A DNA stretch of 17,957 nucleotides. Source: DASZTV01 sp035548125 (lineage in GTDB: Bacteria > Actinomycetota > Actinomycetes > JAFAQI01). Numbering within the stretch: position 1 is the first letter of the stretch; the number at the start of each line of letters is the position of its first letter. Location of the stretch: assembly GCA_035548125.1 (NCBI GenBank), contig DASZTV010000082.1:1-17957 (forward strand), read 5' to 3'. Positions 1 to 6,723 of the stretch are shown piece after piece. Both the position numbers and the translations under genes were made by a program. The notes below the pieces were generated by a model. It searched no databases. It was not told where the DNA came from and worked only from the letters and a program-made list of their open reading frames with translations.

Positions 1-636
1 GATCGGGCAGGAGACGCCGGTGCCGCTGATGCCGCAGTAGCCGTTCGGGTTCTTGGCGAGGTACTGCTGGTGGTAGTCCTCCGCGTAGTAGAACTCCCCC
101 GCCGGAGCGATCTCCGCGGTCACCTCGCCGTAGCCCGCGGCCGTGAAGGACGGCTGGATCGCGTCGCGCGTCGAGGCGGCAAGTGCCGCCTGATCGTCGG
201 ACGTGGTGTAGATCGTCGAGCGGTACTGGGTGCCGACGTCGTTGCCCTGGCGCATGCCCTGGGTCGGGTCGTGGGACTCCCAGAACACCTTCAGCAGGTC
301 CTCGTAGGAGATCTTGGTCGGGTCGTACACGACCTTGACCACCTCGGCGTGACCGGTCCGGGCGGAGCAGACCTCTTCGTACGTCGGGTTCGGCGTATAG
401 CCACCCTGGTAGCCGACCGCAGTCGACACCACGCCGTCGAGCTGCCAGAACAGCCGCTCGGCACCCCAGAAGCAACCCATGCCGAAGTAAGCGACCTCGA
501 CCGTGCCGGGGTACGGCGGCTCGAGCGGCGTGCCCAGCACGAAGTGGCGGTTGGTGATCGCGAACGGTCGCGCGTCACGCCCGGGCAGGGCCTCGGCGGA
601 ATCGACCATGGTCGTCTTCTGGCGGGTGAACAGCAC
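1..636 (-). CDS. msrA: Peptide-methionine (S)-S-oxide reductase MsrA (3' end outside window)
   Basis: MsrA reduces methionine-S-sulfoxide in oxidised proteins and free methionine, in the cytoplasm, with thioredoxin-type reductants. The translation has the family signature GCFWGAE with the catalytic cysteine at residue 55, then TGHTEVV and FWESHDPT, and near the end YHQQYLAKNPNGYCG and GTGVSCP, which carry the usual resolving cysteines. The reading frame is open to base 1 (212 codons), so only a few residues and the stop are missing; the family is usually 170-220 residues. I chose the GTG at 634-636 because AGGA (minus strand, 644-647) lies 7 nt upstream. An internal ATG ten codons later is a weaker alternative. 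It is divergent from the Nudix gene with 38 bp between starts. The family call is certain; the exact start is less so. Confidence 0.95.
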   Translation of the reverse strand, partial: MLFTRQKTTMVDSAEALPGRDARPFAITNRHFVLGTPLEPPYPGTVEVAYFGMGCFWGAERLFWQLDGVVSTAVGYQGGYTPNPTYEEVCSARTGHAEVVKVVYDPTKISYEDLLKVFWESHDPTQGMRQGNDVGTQYRSTIYTTSDDQAALAASTRDAIQPSFTAAGYGEVTAEIAPAGEFYYAEDYHQQYLAKNPNGYCGISGTGVSCPI

Positions 637-674
637 GGACCCATCCTCTCTACAGCGGTACATCGTGCACAACA

Positions 675-1148
675 ATGAACGGCGTGGCGCTCTTCCAGGA
701 CGGCGACGGCTGGACGACCTGCAGCGCCGGCCACCAGCACTGGGGGCGGCACGGCGCGGCCGGTCTGCTGCTGCGCACCGTCGACGCCGAAGGCGTCGGG
801 CACGTGCTGCTGCAGCGTCGCGCGTGGTGGACCCACCACGGCAACACCTGGGGCGTCCCGGGCGGCGCGAAGGCGTCCTGGGAAACTCCCGAGGAAGCCG
901 CGTTACGCGAGCTCGCCGAAGAGGTCGAGATGGCGATCGACGGCGTAACCGTCGACCGCATCCACGACGACGACCACGGCGGCTGGTCCTACTGGACCGT
1001 GATCGCGACCGTCGCGACTCCGATGGTCGCGAAACCCCGCAGCCGCGAGACCGCCGAGATGCGCTGGGTCGCCGCCGCCTCGGTAGCAAGTCTCGAGCTG
1101 CACCCTGGCTTCGCCACGACCTGGCCGCGGCTGACGCTCACCCCTTAG
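675..1148 (+). CDS. Nudix hydrolase
   Basis: This is a 157-residue Nudix-fold pyrophosphohydrolase, probably acting on a nucleoside-diphosphate-linked substrate in the cytoplasm. The Nudix box spans residues 64-86 (G-x5-E-x7-RELAEEVEM) after VPGG at 61-64, so the metal-binding glutamates are present. The box glycine near the end (REUXEEXGU) is replaced by Glu85. The N-terminus (TCSAGHQHWG then GAAGLLL) resembles actinobacterial Nudix proteins with a Cys-x2-Gly-His leader. The substrate (8-oxo-dGTP, ADP-ribose or other) cannot be told from sequence. The ATG at 675 has no clear Shine-Dalgarno sequence. It diverges from msrA and converges on the DUF488 gene with only 6 bp between stops. Pairing with MsrA would fit oxidative-damage clean-up, but that is inference. 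Confidence 0.9.
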   Translation: MNGVALFQDGDGWTTCSAGHQHWGRHGAAGLLLRTVDAEGVGHVLLQRRAWWTHHGNTWGVPGGAKASWETPEEAALRELAEEVEMAIDGVTVDRIHDDDHGGWSYWTVIATVATPMVAKPRSRETAEMRWVAAASVASLELHPGFATTWPRLTLTP

Positions 1149-1154
1149 CGCGGA

Positions 1155-1679
1155 TCACCCCGGCCACCTCACGAGGCCGTCCCGACCGACCTCGGCGCCA
1201 GCCGCCGGACGGTGCTCGGCCAGCCGGCCATCAGGCATCACGTGCCGCACGGCAACGCGATCAGCCAGGACTGCAACGTCCGCGATCAGCCGCCGGTGGC
1301 AACGCCACCACAGGTACTCGTTGCACATGACCGCCACCTGCTCGGCGGCGGCATCGGAGAGGACGCCGTCCAGCGCATCCGTGAACTCCGCGGTCCTGGT
1401 GTGCGCCGCGTACGCCGCGAACTGCGCGACCTTCCACCAGCGGTCCTCGGCCGGCTCGCCAGCCGGGAGCCGGCGCCGGCCACCGAGCCGCTCCTCCCAG
1501 CGATATCCGATTCCGAGGTCAGGCAGCCAGGTGGCGAGCGCGTCCATGGCGACATCCGGGTGGACCCGGCTGCCGGGGAATCGCCGCACATCGACGACCA
1601 GCCGGATGCCGGCACCGGTGAGCCGAGCGCCGAGCTGCTCACGCGTGTCCGGCCCGTGACCGATCGTCAGCAGACCCAT
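1155..1679 (-). CDS. DUF488 family protein
   Basis: This 174-residue protein belongs to the DUF488 family, whose biochemical role is not established. The family motifs are all present in order: LTIGHG at the N-terminus, VDVRRFPGSR, RWEERLGGRR in the middle, and CNEYLWWRCHRRLIAD near the C-terminus with the conserved Cys and His-Arg-Arg. Basic and cysteine residues suggest a nucleic-acid or redox function, but this is only a guess. I chose the ATG at 1677-1679 because the family begins with this motif; an upstream extension of the frame lies in non-family sequence. AGGAG (1682-1686) is only 2 nt from the start, closer than usual. It follows the secreted hydrolase gene by 32 bp on the same strand and may be co-transcribed. 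Confidence 0.88.
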   Translation of the reverse strand: MGLLTIGHGPDTREQLGARLTGAGIRLVVDVRRFPGSRVHPDVAMDALATWLPDLGIGYRWEERLGGRRRLPAGEPAEDRWWKVAQFAAYAAHTRTAEFTDALDGVLSDAAAEQVAVMCNEYLWWRCHRRLIADVAVLADRVAVRHVMPDGRLAEHRPAAGAEVGRDGLVRWPG

Positions 1680-1691
1680 CACTCCTGCATA

Positions 1692-1706
1692 CCCGCTGTG
1701 CGCGGG
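1692..1706 (-). other. Short hairpin between hydrolase stop and DUF488 start
   Basis: CCCGC (1692-1696) and GCGGG (1702-1706) form a 5-bp perfect stem with a 5-nt loop, in the 32-bp gap between the stop of the secreted hydrolase (1712-1714) and the DUF488 start. It could be a weak terminator or attenuator, but there is no T-tract and such short GC stems arise by chance in this composition. Confidence 0.2.
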
Positions 1707-1711
1707 CCCCC

Positions 1712-4294
1712 CTACGGCTGGGCGCAGGAGCCCTTGAACCCGCCATCGAAGTACGGCGGACCCGCCGGCTTGTGACCGTTGGTGAACTCCTGCTTCGGCA
1801 ACGTCACGTAGCCGTGGTGCTTGTGGAAGAAGGCGCTCTTCTGGTCCTGCGCCGCGCACGCCCGCCGCGGCCCCTCGTGCGGGTCGTGGTTGGTGTCGGT
1901 GTCGGGCTGCGGCACGTCCGAGGGCGGCGGCGGGTCAGTGGCGAACGGCAGGTCCTTGTTGTCGTGCCCACCGTCGAAGAGCGCGATCGCCGAGCCGTCG
2001 TACGGGCCGCTGATCGGCTTGAGGTTCCAGAAGACTGACGACGCCTTCCAGCAGAAGTTGCCGTCGATCGGGGCGTTGACCTTGTTGTGGTGCGGCTCGT
2101 GGCTGCACAGCCGGTTCGCGAGCAGCGCGTCGCCGCTGCCGATCCGGTTCGACGTCGCCGGCCGGCCGACGGCGCGGGCGCCGATCGTGCGCGCCTCGTC
2201 GAACGCCGTGATGTTCGCGACCTGGTGGTCGCCCCACGCGATCTGGAACAGCACGTGGTGATCCGGTGTCGCGACCGGGCAGACCTTGTGCACCTTCGCG
2301 ACCGGTACGACGCCCAGCCCGGTGCAGTCGCGCAGCAGGCCGCCGACCGAGGTCGACGTCATGTGTCCCGCATAGCCGTCGGGATCGTCCCGGTCCCAGA
2401 GTGAGGACAGGATGTCCAGCGTCAGCTGCCGCTGCGCCTGGTCCGGGTAGGCCGTGTCGAGGATGTTCGAGTAGCCCACGTAGTCGAGGGCGTCCGTCGG
2501 GTCGAAACCCGCCGGGTCGCTCGCCAGCGCCTGGAGCAGGGCGATCCCCTGCTGGGTGACCGGGCGATCGGCGACGTAGTCGACGGACCGCGGCAGCAGC
2601 AGCGGGTAGTCCATCCCGGCGACGCCGAGCGCGCAGTGTCGGACGTCGATCGAGATGGCGCACACCGTGCCGCCGTAGATGCCGCCCTGGCTGTTGCCGT
2701 CGTAGTACACGCCGTCGTGCAGGTCGATGAATGTCTTGCCGCCCCGCTTGAAGGCGGGGTTCGACGCGAAGCCCTTCGGATGGATCATGACCCGGGCGAG
2801 GTAGAGGAAGTTGAGCTCTCCCTGCAAGGTCCGGTCGGCGAGGATCGGGAAGAGCGACAGGTTGGACAGTGCGACCAGGGCGTTGGGCACGTCCGCGTTG
2901 GCGAAACCGAACCAGTTGACCGCGCAGTACATCATCCCTTCGCGGTTCGCCATCTCGCGCTGCGGCGACGAGCTCACCTCGCCCCGACCACCGAACAGGC
3001 CATGGCCGTACTCAACCGGTCGGTACTTCCGGCCGGAGTGGAACCCGGTCTGCCCGACGTTGCAGGTGAACGCCGCGTCGTAGGTCTGTCCGCCGGGAGC
3101 CTGGGTCGGTTCGGAGTCCGGATCGAGCGGGTTCTTGTACGCGAGTACGCCGGGCGTCGGGCAGTCGTCGAAGGGACTGTCCGGGACCACCTGCTCGCAC
3201 TTCACCGGCACCGAACAGGTCGGCGTGATGTAGCAGGGCACGGTGATCGTCCCTTCGATCTGGCGCGCGATCTCCGGGTTCTGCTTGCGGGTGTAGTTCG
3301 TGACCGAGGTGACCTTGAACGACGGCGCCCGACCGGTGAGCTTGCCGTGATCGATCTCGGACTTGGTCATGCCGAGCTGGGAAAACGCGTCGTCGCGCAT
3401 GGCGATCAGCCGGCCGGCGACGTTCTGCGAGGACGCGGTCGTGAAGTCCCACGCCAGGAACAGGTCCTTCGGGCTGTTGGAGATGTTCCAGCCGACCTGC
3501 TTGAGATCGGCGAACACGCCGTTCATGTGGGCGGAGTGCGAGTCGCCGCCGCTCGTGTGATGGCGGTAGTTCTGGACGTACTTCGCAAACGTCGACGACT
3601 GCTTCGCGAGGCTGCCGTTGTTGGTGACGATATGGCGCAGCCCGACGATGTAGCGATGCCCGTCGAGCAGGTTCATCGCGGGGTGGATCATCAGGTCCTG
3701 TTGGATCGGGCTCGTCGTACCGGCCGGGACCAGGCCCGCCGAGTCGGTGTAGTGGTCGATCTCCGCCCACACCGGCCACTGGCGGCCGGTCGTCGCGTCG
3801 AACAGCACGACCCCGAGATTCGACTTCTCGTTCACGGCCAGGTCGGTGTCGATCGGAAGCCGTGACTTCACGAGGTCGGCGTTCTTCGTCATGCCCGGTA
3901 CGACGGTGAGCAGCTCCGAGCCGGCGCTGAAGCCGTCGCTCCTGTTCCACTCGGCGGGAACGATCGGCACCCCGGCGATGCTGCGCGGCATCGCGAGGAC
4001 GTTGAGGTCGAGGCGACGTCCGGTCGCGCTCGTCGGGTCCGCGTTCGTGAACCAGTCGTTCGGGTACGGCAACATGCACTGCGCCGGGTCGATCGGGTCG
4101 CAGCCTTGCGGGTTGGTCAGCGAGTTCAGTCCGGCCTGGCCTGCGGCGCCGCCCCACGCGTCGCGGTCGTGGTTGACCCAGTGCTTGGGCGCTGCCGCTG
4201 ACTGCGGGGACGCGGATGCGACGTACGTCGGTATTGCCAGGGCGGCGAGGGTCAGCAGTGAAAGTGCGCGGCGCATGGGACTGGTCTTCGTCAC
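1712..4294 (-). CDS. Large secreted protein with alpha/beta-hydrolase nucleophile elbow
   Basis: This 860-residue exported protein has a signal peptide: basic MTKTSPMRRA, then a hydrophobic LSLLTLAALAIPTYVA stretch and an Ala/Ser-rich cleavage zone around residues 26-35. Residues 73-82 (CMLPYPNDWF) followed by TGRRLDLNV resemble the N-terminal motif of bacterial virulence-factor-type lipases (LPFPND...); this likeness is from memory and distant. Around residue 535, DGNSQGG is a G-x-S-x-G nucleophile elbow after a strand-like LHDGVYYD, so Ser535 is the candidate nucleophile. GDHQV and later FDGGHDN are candidate acid and histidine sites. Many cysteines suggest disulfides outside the cell. The C-terminal ~60 residues are His/Pro/Lys-rich and low in predicted order. 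The start is GTG 4292-4294 with AGGAG 12 nt upstream, or ATG at 4276 (MRRAL). The likely role is esterase or lipase on an extracellular substrate; no specific substrate can be named. Confidence 0.7.
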   Translation of the reverse strand: MTKTSPMRRALSLLTLAALAIPTYVASASPQSAAAPKHWVNHDRDAWGGAAGQAGLNSLTNPQGCDPIDPAQCMLPYPNDWFTNADPTSATGRRLDLNVLAMPRSIAGVPIVPAEWNRSDGFSAGSELLTVVPGMTKNADLVKSRLPIDTDLAVNEKSNLGVVLFDATTGRQWPVWAEIDHYTDSAGLVPAGTTSPIQQDLMIHPAMNLLDGHRYIVGLRHIVTNNGSLAKQSSTFAKYVQNYRHHTSGGDSHSAHMNGVFADLKQVGWNISNSPKDLFLAWDFTTASSQNVAGRLIAMRDDAFSQLGMTKSEIDHGKLTGRAPSFKVTSVTNYTRKQNPEIARQIEGTITVPCYITPTCSVPVKCEQVVPDSPFDDCPTPGVLAYKNPLDPDSEPTQAPGGQTYDAAFTCNVGQTGFHSGRKYRPVEYGHGLFGGRGEVSSSPQREMANREGMMYCAVNWFGFANADVPNALVALSNLSLFPILADRTLQGELNFLYLARVMIHPKGFASNPAFKRGGKTFIDLHDGVYYDGNSQGGIYGGTVCAISIDVRHCALGVAGMDYPLLLPRSVDYVADRPVTQQGIALLQALASDPAGFDPTDALDYVGYSNILDTAYPDQAQRQLTLDILSSLWDRDDPDGYAGHMTSTSVGGLLRDCTGLGVVPVAKVHKVCPVATPDHHVLFQIAWGDHQVANITAFDEARTIGARAVGRPATSNRIGSGDALLANRLCSHEPHHNKVNAPIDGNFCWKASSVFWNLKPISGPYDGSAIALFDGGHDNKDLPFATDPPPPSDVPQPDTDTNHDPHEGPRRACAAQDQKSAFFHKHHGYVTLPKQEFTNGHKPAGPPYFDGGFKGSCAQP

Positions 4295-4309
4295 CCGTTC
4301 GTGTGACTC

Positions 4310-4323
4310 CTGCCTCGAGGCAG
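4310..4323. promoter_or_regulatory. 14-bp perfect palindrome upstream of secreted hydrolase
   Basis: CTGCCTCGAGGCAG is its own reverse complement. It lies in the 36-bp gap between the GroES-like stop (4331) and the hydrolase start (4294). On the minus strand its 3' arm runs directly into the AGGAG ribosome-binding sequence. It could be a repressor operator or an RNA stem (CTGCC/GGCAG, TCGA loop) that affects ribosome access or ends the upstream message. Function is inferred from position and symmetry only. Confidence 0.4.
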
Positions 4324-4330
4324 CGCCGCG

Positions 4331-4657
4331 CTAGAGATACAGCCCCGGAGCGCTTTCGGCGTCCTCGAGGCGCTCGGCCGCGACGGCGTGGATGTCGCGT
4401 TCGCGCAGCAGGATGTAGCCGGTTCCGTGCAGCTCGACCTCCGCCCGGTCCTCCGGGTCGAACAGCACCCGGTCACCGACCTGCATCGTGCGGACGGTCC
4501 GTCCGATCGCCACGACCTCGGCCCAGGACAGGCGGTGGCCCATCTTGGCCGTCGCGGGAATCACGATTCCCGCGTTGGAGCGGCGTTCCCCTGCCTCGTC
4601 GTCGATGCTGACGAGCACCCGGTCGTGCAGCATCTTGATCGGCAGCTTGTCGGACAC
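4331..4657 (-). CDS. GroES-like co-chaperonin family protein
   Basis: This 108-residue protein has the GroES fold signature: IKMLHDRVLVSID at residues 7-19, and a mobile-loop-like SNAGIVIP with the hydrophobic tripeptide Ile-Val-Ile at 31-33, which in GroES contacts GroEL. It continues with WAEVVAIG, VGDRVLF and a C-terminal GTGYILLRERDIHAV. The segment between VVAIG and VGDRVLF is only about eight residues, so the roof beta-hairpin of classical GroES seems shortened or missing, and a tail (ERLEDAESAPGLYL) extends beyond the usual end. No groEL is adjacent, which argues against it being the main groES. Start GTG 4655-4657 lacks a Shine-Dalgarno sequence and lies 9 bp after the MFS stop, suggesting translational coupling. 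Family membership is fairly sure; working as a GroEL cap is doubtful. Confidence 0.82.
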   Translation of the reverse strand: MSDKLPIKMLHDRVLVSIDDEAGERRSNAGIVIPATAKMGHRLSWAEVVAIGRTVRTMQVGDRVLFDPEDRAEVELHGTGYILLRERDIHAVAAERLEDAESAPGLYL

Positions 4658-4666
4658 GTGACGACG

Positions 4667-5842
4667 CTACCCGGGTGTCGGGGCCGGGGACGGGGCTCGT
4701 CGTACCGGAACGGCGAGCACGCTGAGCAACGCGGCGGCACCAGCGATCAGGAAGGCCGCCCGAGCGCCCAGCCCTTCGACGCAGAGCCCGCCCAGGGCGG
4801 CACCCAACGATGAGCCGACCTGAAAGCCGACCGAGAGCCAGCCGAATGCCTCGGTCCGGGTGCCGCTGGGCGCGATCGCGCCGAGCCGGGTGTAGACCCG
4901 GGCCAGCGCCGGCGCGACACCCATGGCCCCGACGAAGAGGATGACCGCGAGCGCGATCTTTCCCGGAGCGGCAGCGCTCACGGCGATGCCGGCGCCGGCC
5001 AAGACGAGTGAGACACCCAACCCGCGATCCGTCACCTGCGCAGCGCCCGCACCGAAGACCAGGCCGCCGACCAGGGATCCCCCGCTCCAGATCGCGAGCA
5101 CCACGCCCGCTGCCGCCGTGGCATGACGGCCGCTGACGAAGGCAACCGTGGCGATCTCGGTCATCCCGAAGCCCATCGTCAGGCAGGTGCCGATCGCCGT
5201 GAAGGCCATGACCCGGGTTCGCCACAGCGGTACGTGGCGGCCGGCGGACAGCTGCGGTCGCTCGAATCCCGCGAACGCCGGCGAGGAGACGAAACCGAGG
5301 ACGCCGAGCAGGCACAACCCGCCGCTCATCAGCAGCGCGACCCGCGATCCGGCCGTGCCGGCGACCAGGGCGACGCCCGCCGGTCCGACGATGAAGACGA
5401 GCTCCTGGGCGGTCGCCTCCAGCCCGTACACGACTTGCGAACGTTCGTCTCCGAGCAGCCGGGGCCACATGCCTCGGGCGACCGAGGAGACCGGCGGCGC
5501 CGTGACACCGAGCAGCGCGCAGACCAGCAGGGAGGCCGGATAGCTGTGGCGTGCCACGAGCGCGAGCACCACGGTCAGCGCCGCGTAGCCGGTTGCCGCC
5601 GGCACGAGGACGGCGCGGGCCCCCAACCGGTCGACCGCGCGGGCGACCAGCACGTTGGACGCGCCTGACGTCGCGACGCTCAGCCCCGTGGCGAGACCTG
5701 CCTTGCCGTAGCCGACGCCGGGAGTGAGCAGCAGCAGGATGGCGAGGCTCGACATGCCCTGCGGCAGCCGGCCCACCATGGCGGTGACCAGCAGTCTCGC
5801 GATGTGAGGCTCGCCGAGGATCTCCCGGTAGCGGCGTAGCAC
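4667..5842 (-). CDS. Major facilitator superfamily (MFS) transporter
   Basis: This 391-residue integral membrane protein has about eleven to twelve hydrophobic segments, beginning near residue 15 (IARLLVTAMVGRLPQGM) and ending around residue 375 before a Pro/Ala-rich tail. A loop with DRLGAR after the second segment matches the MFS loop 2-3 signature (G/D-R-x-G-R). The central loop is near residues 205-215 (FERPQLSAGRHVPLW). It resembles actinobacterial drug-efflux-like MFS proteins with an N-terminal YREILGEP stretch; the substrate is unknown. The frame is open well upstream, but that part is Arg/Gly-rich and overlaps the RraA gene. I chose GTG 5840-5842, 5 bp after the RraA stop, because family-like sequence begins there. 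It likely forms an operon with RraA and the GroES-like gene. Confidence 0.88.
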   Translation of the reverse strand: MLRRYREILGEPHIARLLVTAMVGRLPQGMSSLAILLLLTPGVGYGKAGLATGLSVATSGASNVLVARAVDRLGARAVLVPAATGYAALTVVLALVARHSYPASLLVCALLGVTAPPVSSVARGMWPRLLGDERSQVVYGLEATAQELVFIVGPAGVALVAGTAGSRVALLMSGGLCLLGVLGFVSSPAFAGFERPQLSAGRHVPLWRTRVMAFTAIGTCLTMGFGMTEIATVAFVSGRHATAAAGVVLAIWSGGSLVGGLVFGAGAAQVTDRGLGVSLVLAGAGIAVSAAAPGKIALAVILFVGAMGVAPALARVYTRLGAIAPSGTRTEAFGWLSVGFQVGSSLGAALGGLCVEGLGARAAFLIAGAAALLSVLAVPVRRAPSPAPTPG

Positions 5843-5847
5843 CGGCG

Positions 5848-6417
5848 CTAGCCGGCGGTGAGCTTCGCCAGGCGCTCCGCGTCGGCTGCCTGCTTGGCCT
5901 CGGCCTTCGCCAGGAGTGCCTCGACCTGGGATCGCACCCACACGACCACACCGTCGGCATCCGCGATGACCACATCGCCATCGGCCACGGTCACGCCGGA
6001 GATGTCGACGGTCCCACCGACGCTCCCCGGCCCGTTCTTCGCCGAGGCAATCGGGGTCACGCCTCGCGCCCACACCCACAGCCCGAGCTCCGCGACGGCG
6101 CGGGAGTCGCGGATCGGGCCGTCCGTGACGACCGCGACAACCCCGGCGCGCAGCAGCTCCCGGGCGACGAGGTCACCGAGCACCGCGGTGCGCGACTCGG
6201 AGGCACAGGTGACGACGAGCACCGTGCCCGGTCCCGGTACGGCGGCCGGCACCTCTTTCATCGCGAGGTTGTCGTCGCGCGACAGGGTCACGACCAGCGC
6301 CGGTCCGGCCACCGTCGCCTCGGGCGAGAGTGCTCGAATCTCAGGACCCAGCACCCCGGTGCCCGCGGTCGCGTCGGAGGCCACGGTGCTCGACAACCAC
6401 TCCGGCAGAACGTCCAC
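5848..6417 (-). CDS. RraA-family protein (RraA / HMG aldolase-like)
   Basis: This 189-residue protein belongs to the RraA / 4-hydroxy-4-methyl-2-oxoglutarate aldolase family. It shows VAGPALVV with SRDDNLAM (38-53), PGTVLVV, a GDLVARELLRAGVVAVV helix-strand pair, and TDGPIRDS, in which Arg103-Asp104 match the conserved substrate and metal-binding RD pair. VWARGVTP and DGDVVIADADGVVV follow, as in the family. The C-terminus is an Ala/Lys/Glu helix. Members either regulate RNase E or act as aldolase or oxaloacetate decarboxylase; sequence alone does not decide. Start GTG 6415-6417 has AGGA (minus strand, 6425-6428) 7 nt upstream. It is the first gene of the minus-strand run reaching 1155. Confidence 0.88.
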   Translation of the reverse strand: MDVLPEWLSSTVASDATAGTGVLGPEIRALSPEATVAGPALVVTLSRDDNLAMKEVPAAVPGPGTVLVVTCASESRTAVLGDLVARELLRAGVVAVVTDGPIRDSRAVAELGLWVWARGVTPIASAKNGPGSVGGTVDISGVTVADGDVVIADADGVVVWVRSQVEALLAKAEAKQAADAERLAKLTAG

Positions 6418-6422
6418 CCCTC

Positions 6423-6428
6423 TATCCT
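6423..6428 (+). promoter_or_regulatory. Putative -10 element for leaderless YkgJ-type gene; also RraA ribosome-binding site
   Basis: TATCCT fits the actinobacterial -10 pattern TANNNT and ends 7 nt before the GTG at 6436, so transcription could begin at the start codon. No Shine-Dalgarno sequence precedes that gene. On the other strand the same TCCT (6425-6428) reads AGGA, 7 nt before the RraA start, so one element may serve two roles. No -35 match is evident. Confidence 0.4.
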
Positions 6429-6435
6429 GCCGGTT

Positions 6436-6723
6436 GTGCCGGGGACGTGCAGCGCGTGTGGCGACTGCTGCGACCCGGTCTGGTACCCGCTCGGCCCCGC
6501 GGACATCCGGCAATCAGCAGCCACGACCGGCGCGGCCGATTTGGTGTTCGCGGCAGCGCACTGGCGGGCGAGCGGCGAGCGGCGCGACGGCATGCACGCC
6601 TACCGGTGCGACCGGTTCGACCCGGCAACCCGACTGTGTACGGCGCACGACGAGCGCCCGCCGATCTGCCGCGCCTATCCGATCCCCCTCAACCTGCTGC
6701 CCGATCGCTGCACCGTCCGTTAG
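6436..6723 (+). CDS. YkgJ-family cysteine cluster protein
   Basis: This 95-residue protein carries the CxxCxxCC cluster at residues 5-12 (CSACGDCC), then YRCDRFDP, RLCTAHDERP and ICRAYP. That gives eight cysteines arranged as in the YkgJ (UPF0153-type) putative zinc or iron-sulfur family. Its biochemical role is unknown; metal binding is inferred from family. GTG 6436-6438 is 18 bp from the divergent RraA start and lacks a Shine-Dalgarno sequence, so it is likely leaderless. Its TAG stop overlaps the convergent methyltransferase stop by 4 bp. Some of the reading frame also resembles coding sequence in other frames, but the cysteine pattern settles the choice. Confidence 0.85.
   Translation: MPGTCSACGDCCDPVWYPLGPADIRQSAATTGAADLVFAAAHWRASGERRDGMHAYRCDRFDPATRLCTAHDERPPICRAYPIPLNLLPDRCTVR

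Noticed and set aside
2636..3865. Plus-strand frame opposite the secreted hydrolase, 409 codons
   Set aside because: It is antisense to a gene with a signal peptide and nucleophile elbow. It is Val/Arg/Asp-rich with no recognisable motif.
5843..6079. N-terminal extension of the MFS frame
   Set aside because: The upstream part is Arg/Gly-rich, overlaps the RraA gene in another frame and lacks membrane segments. The family-like sequence begins at about 5842.
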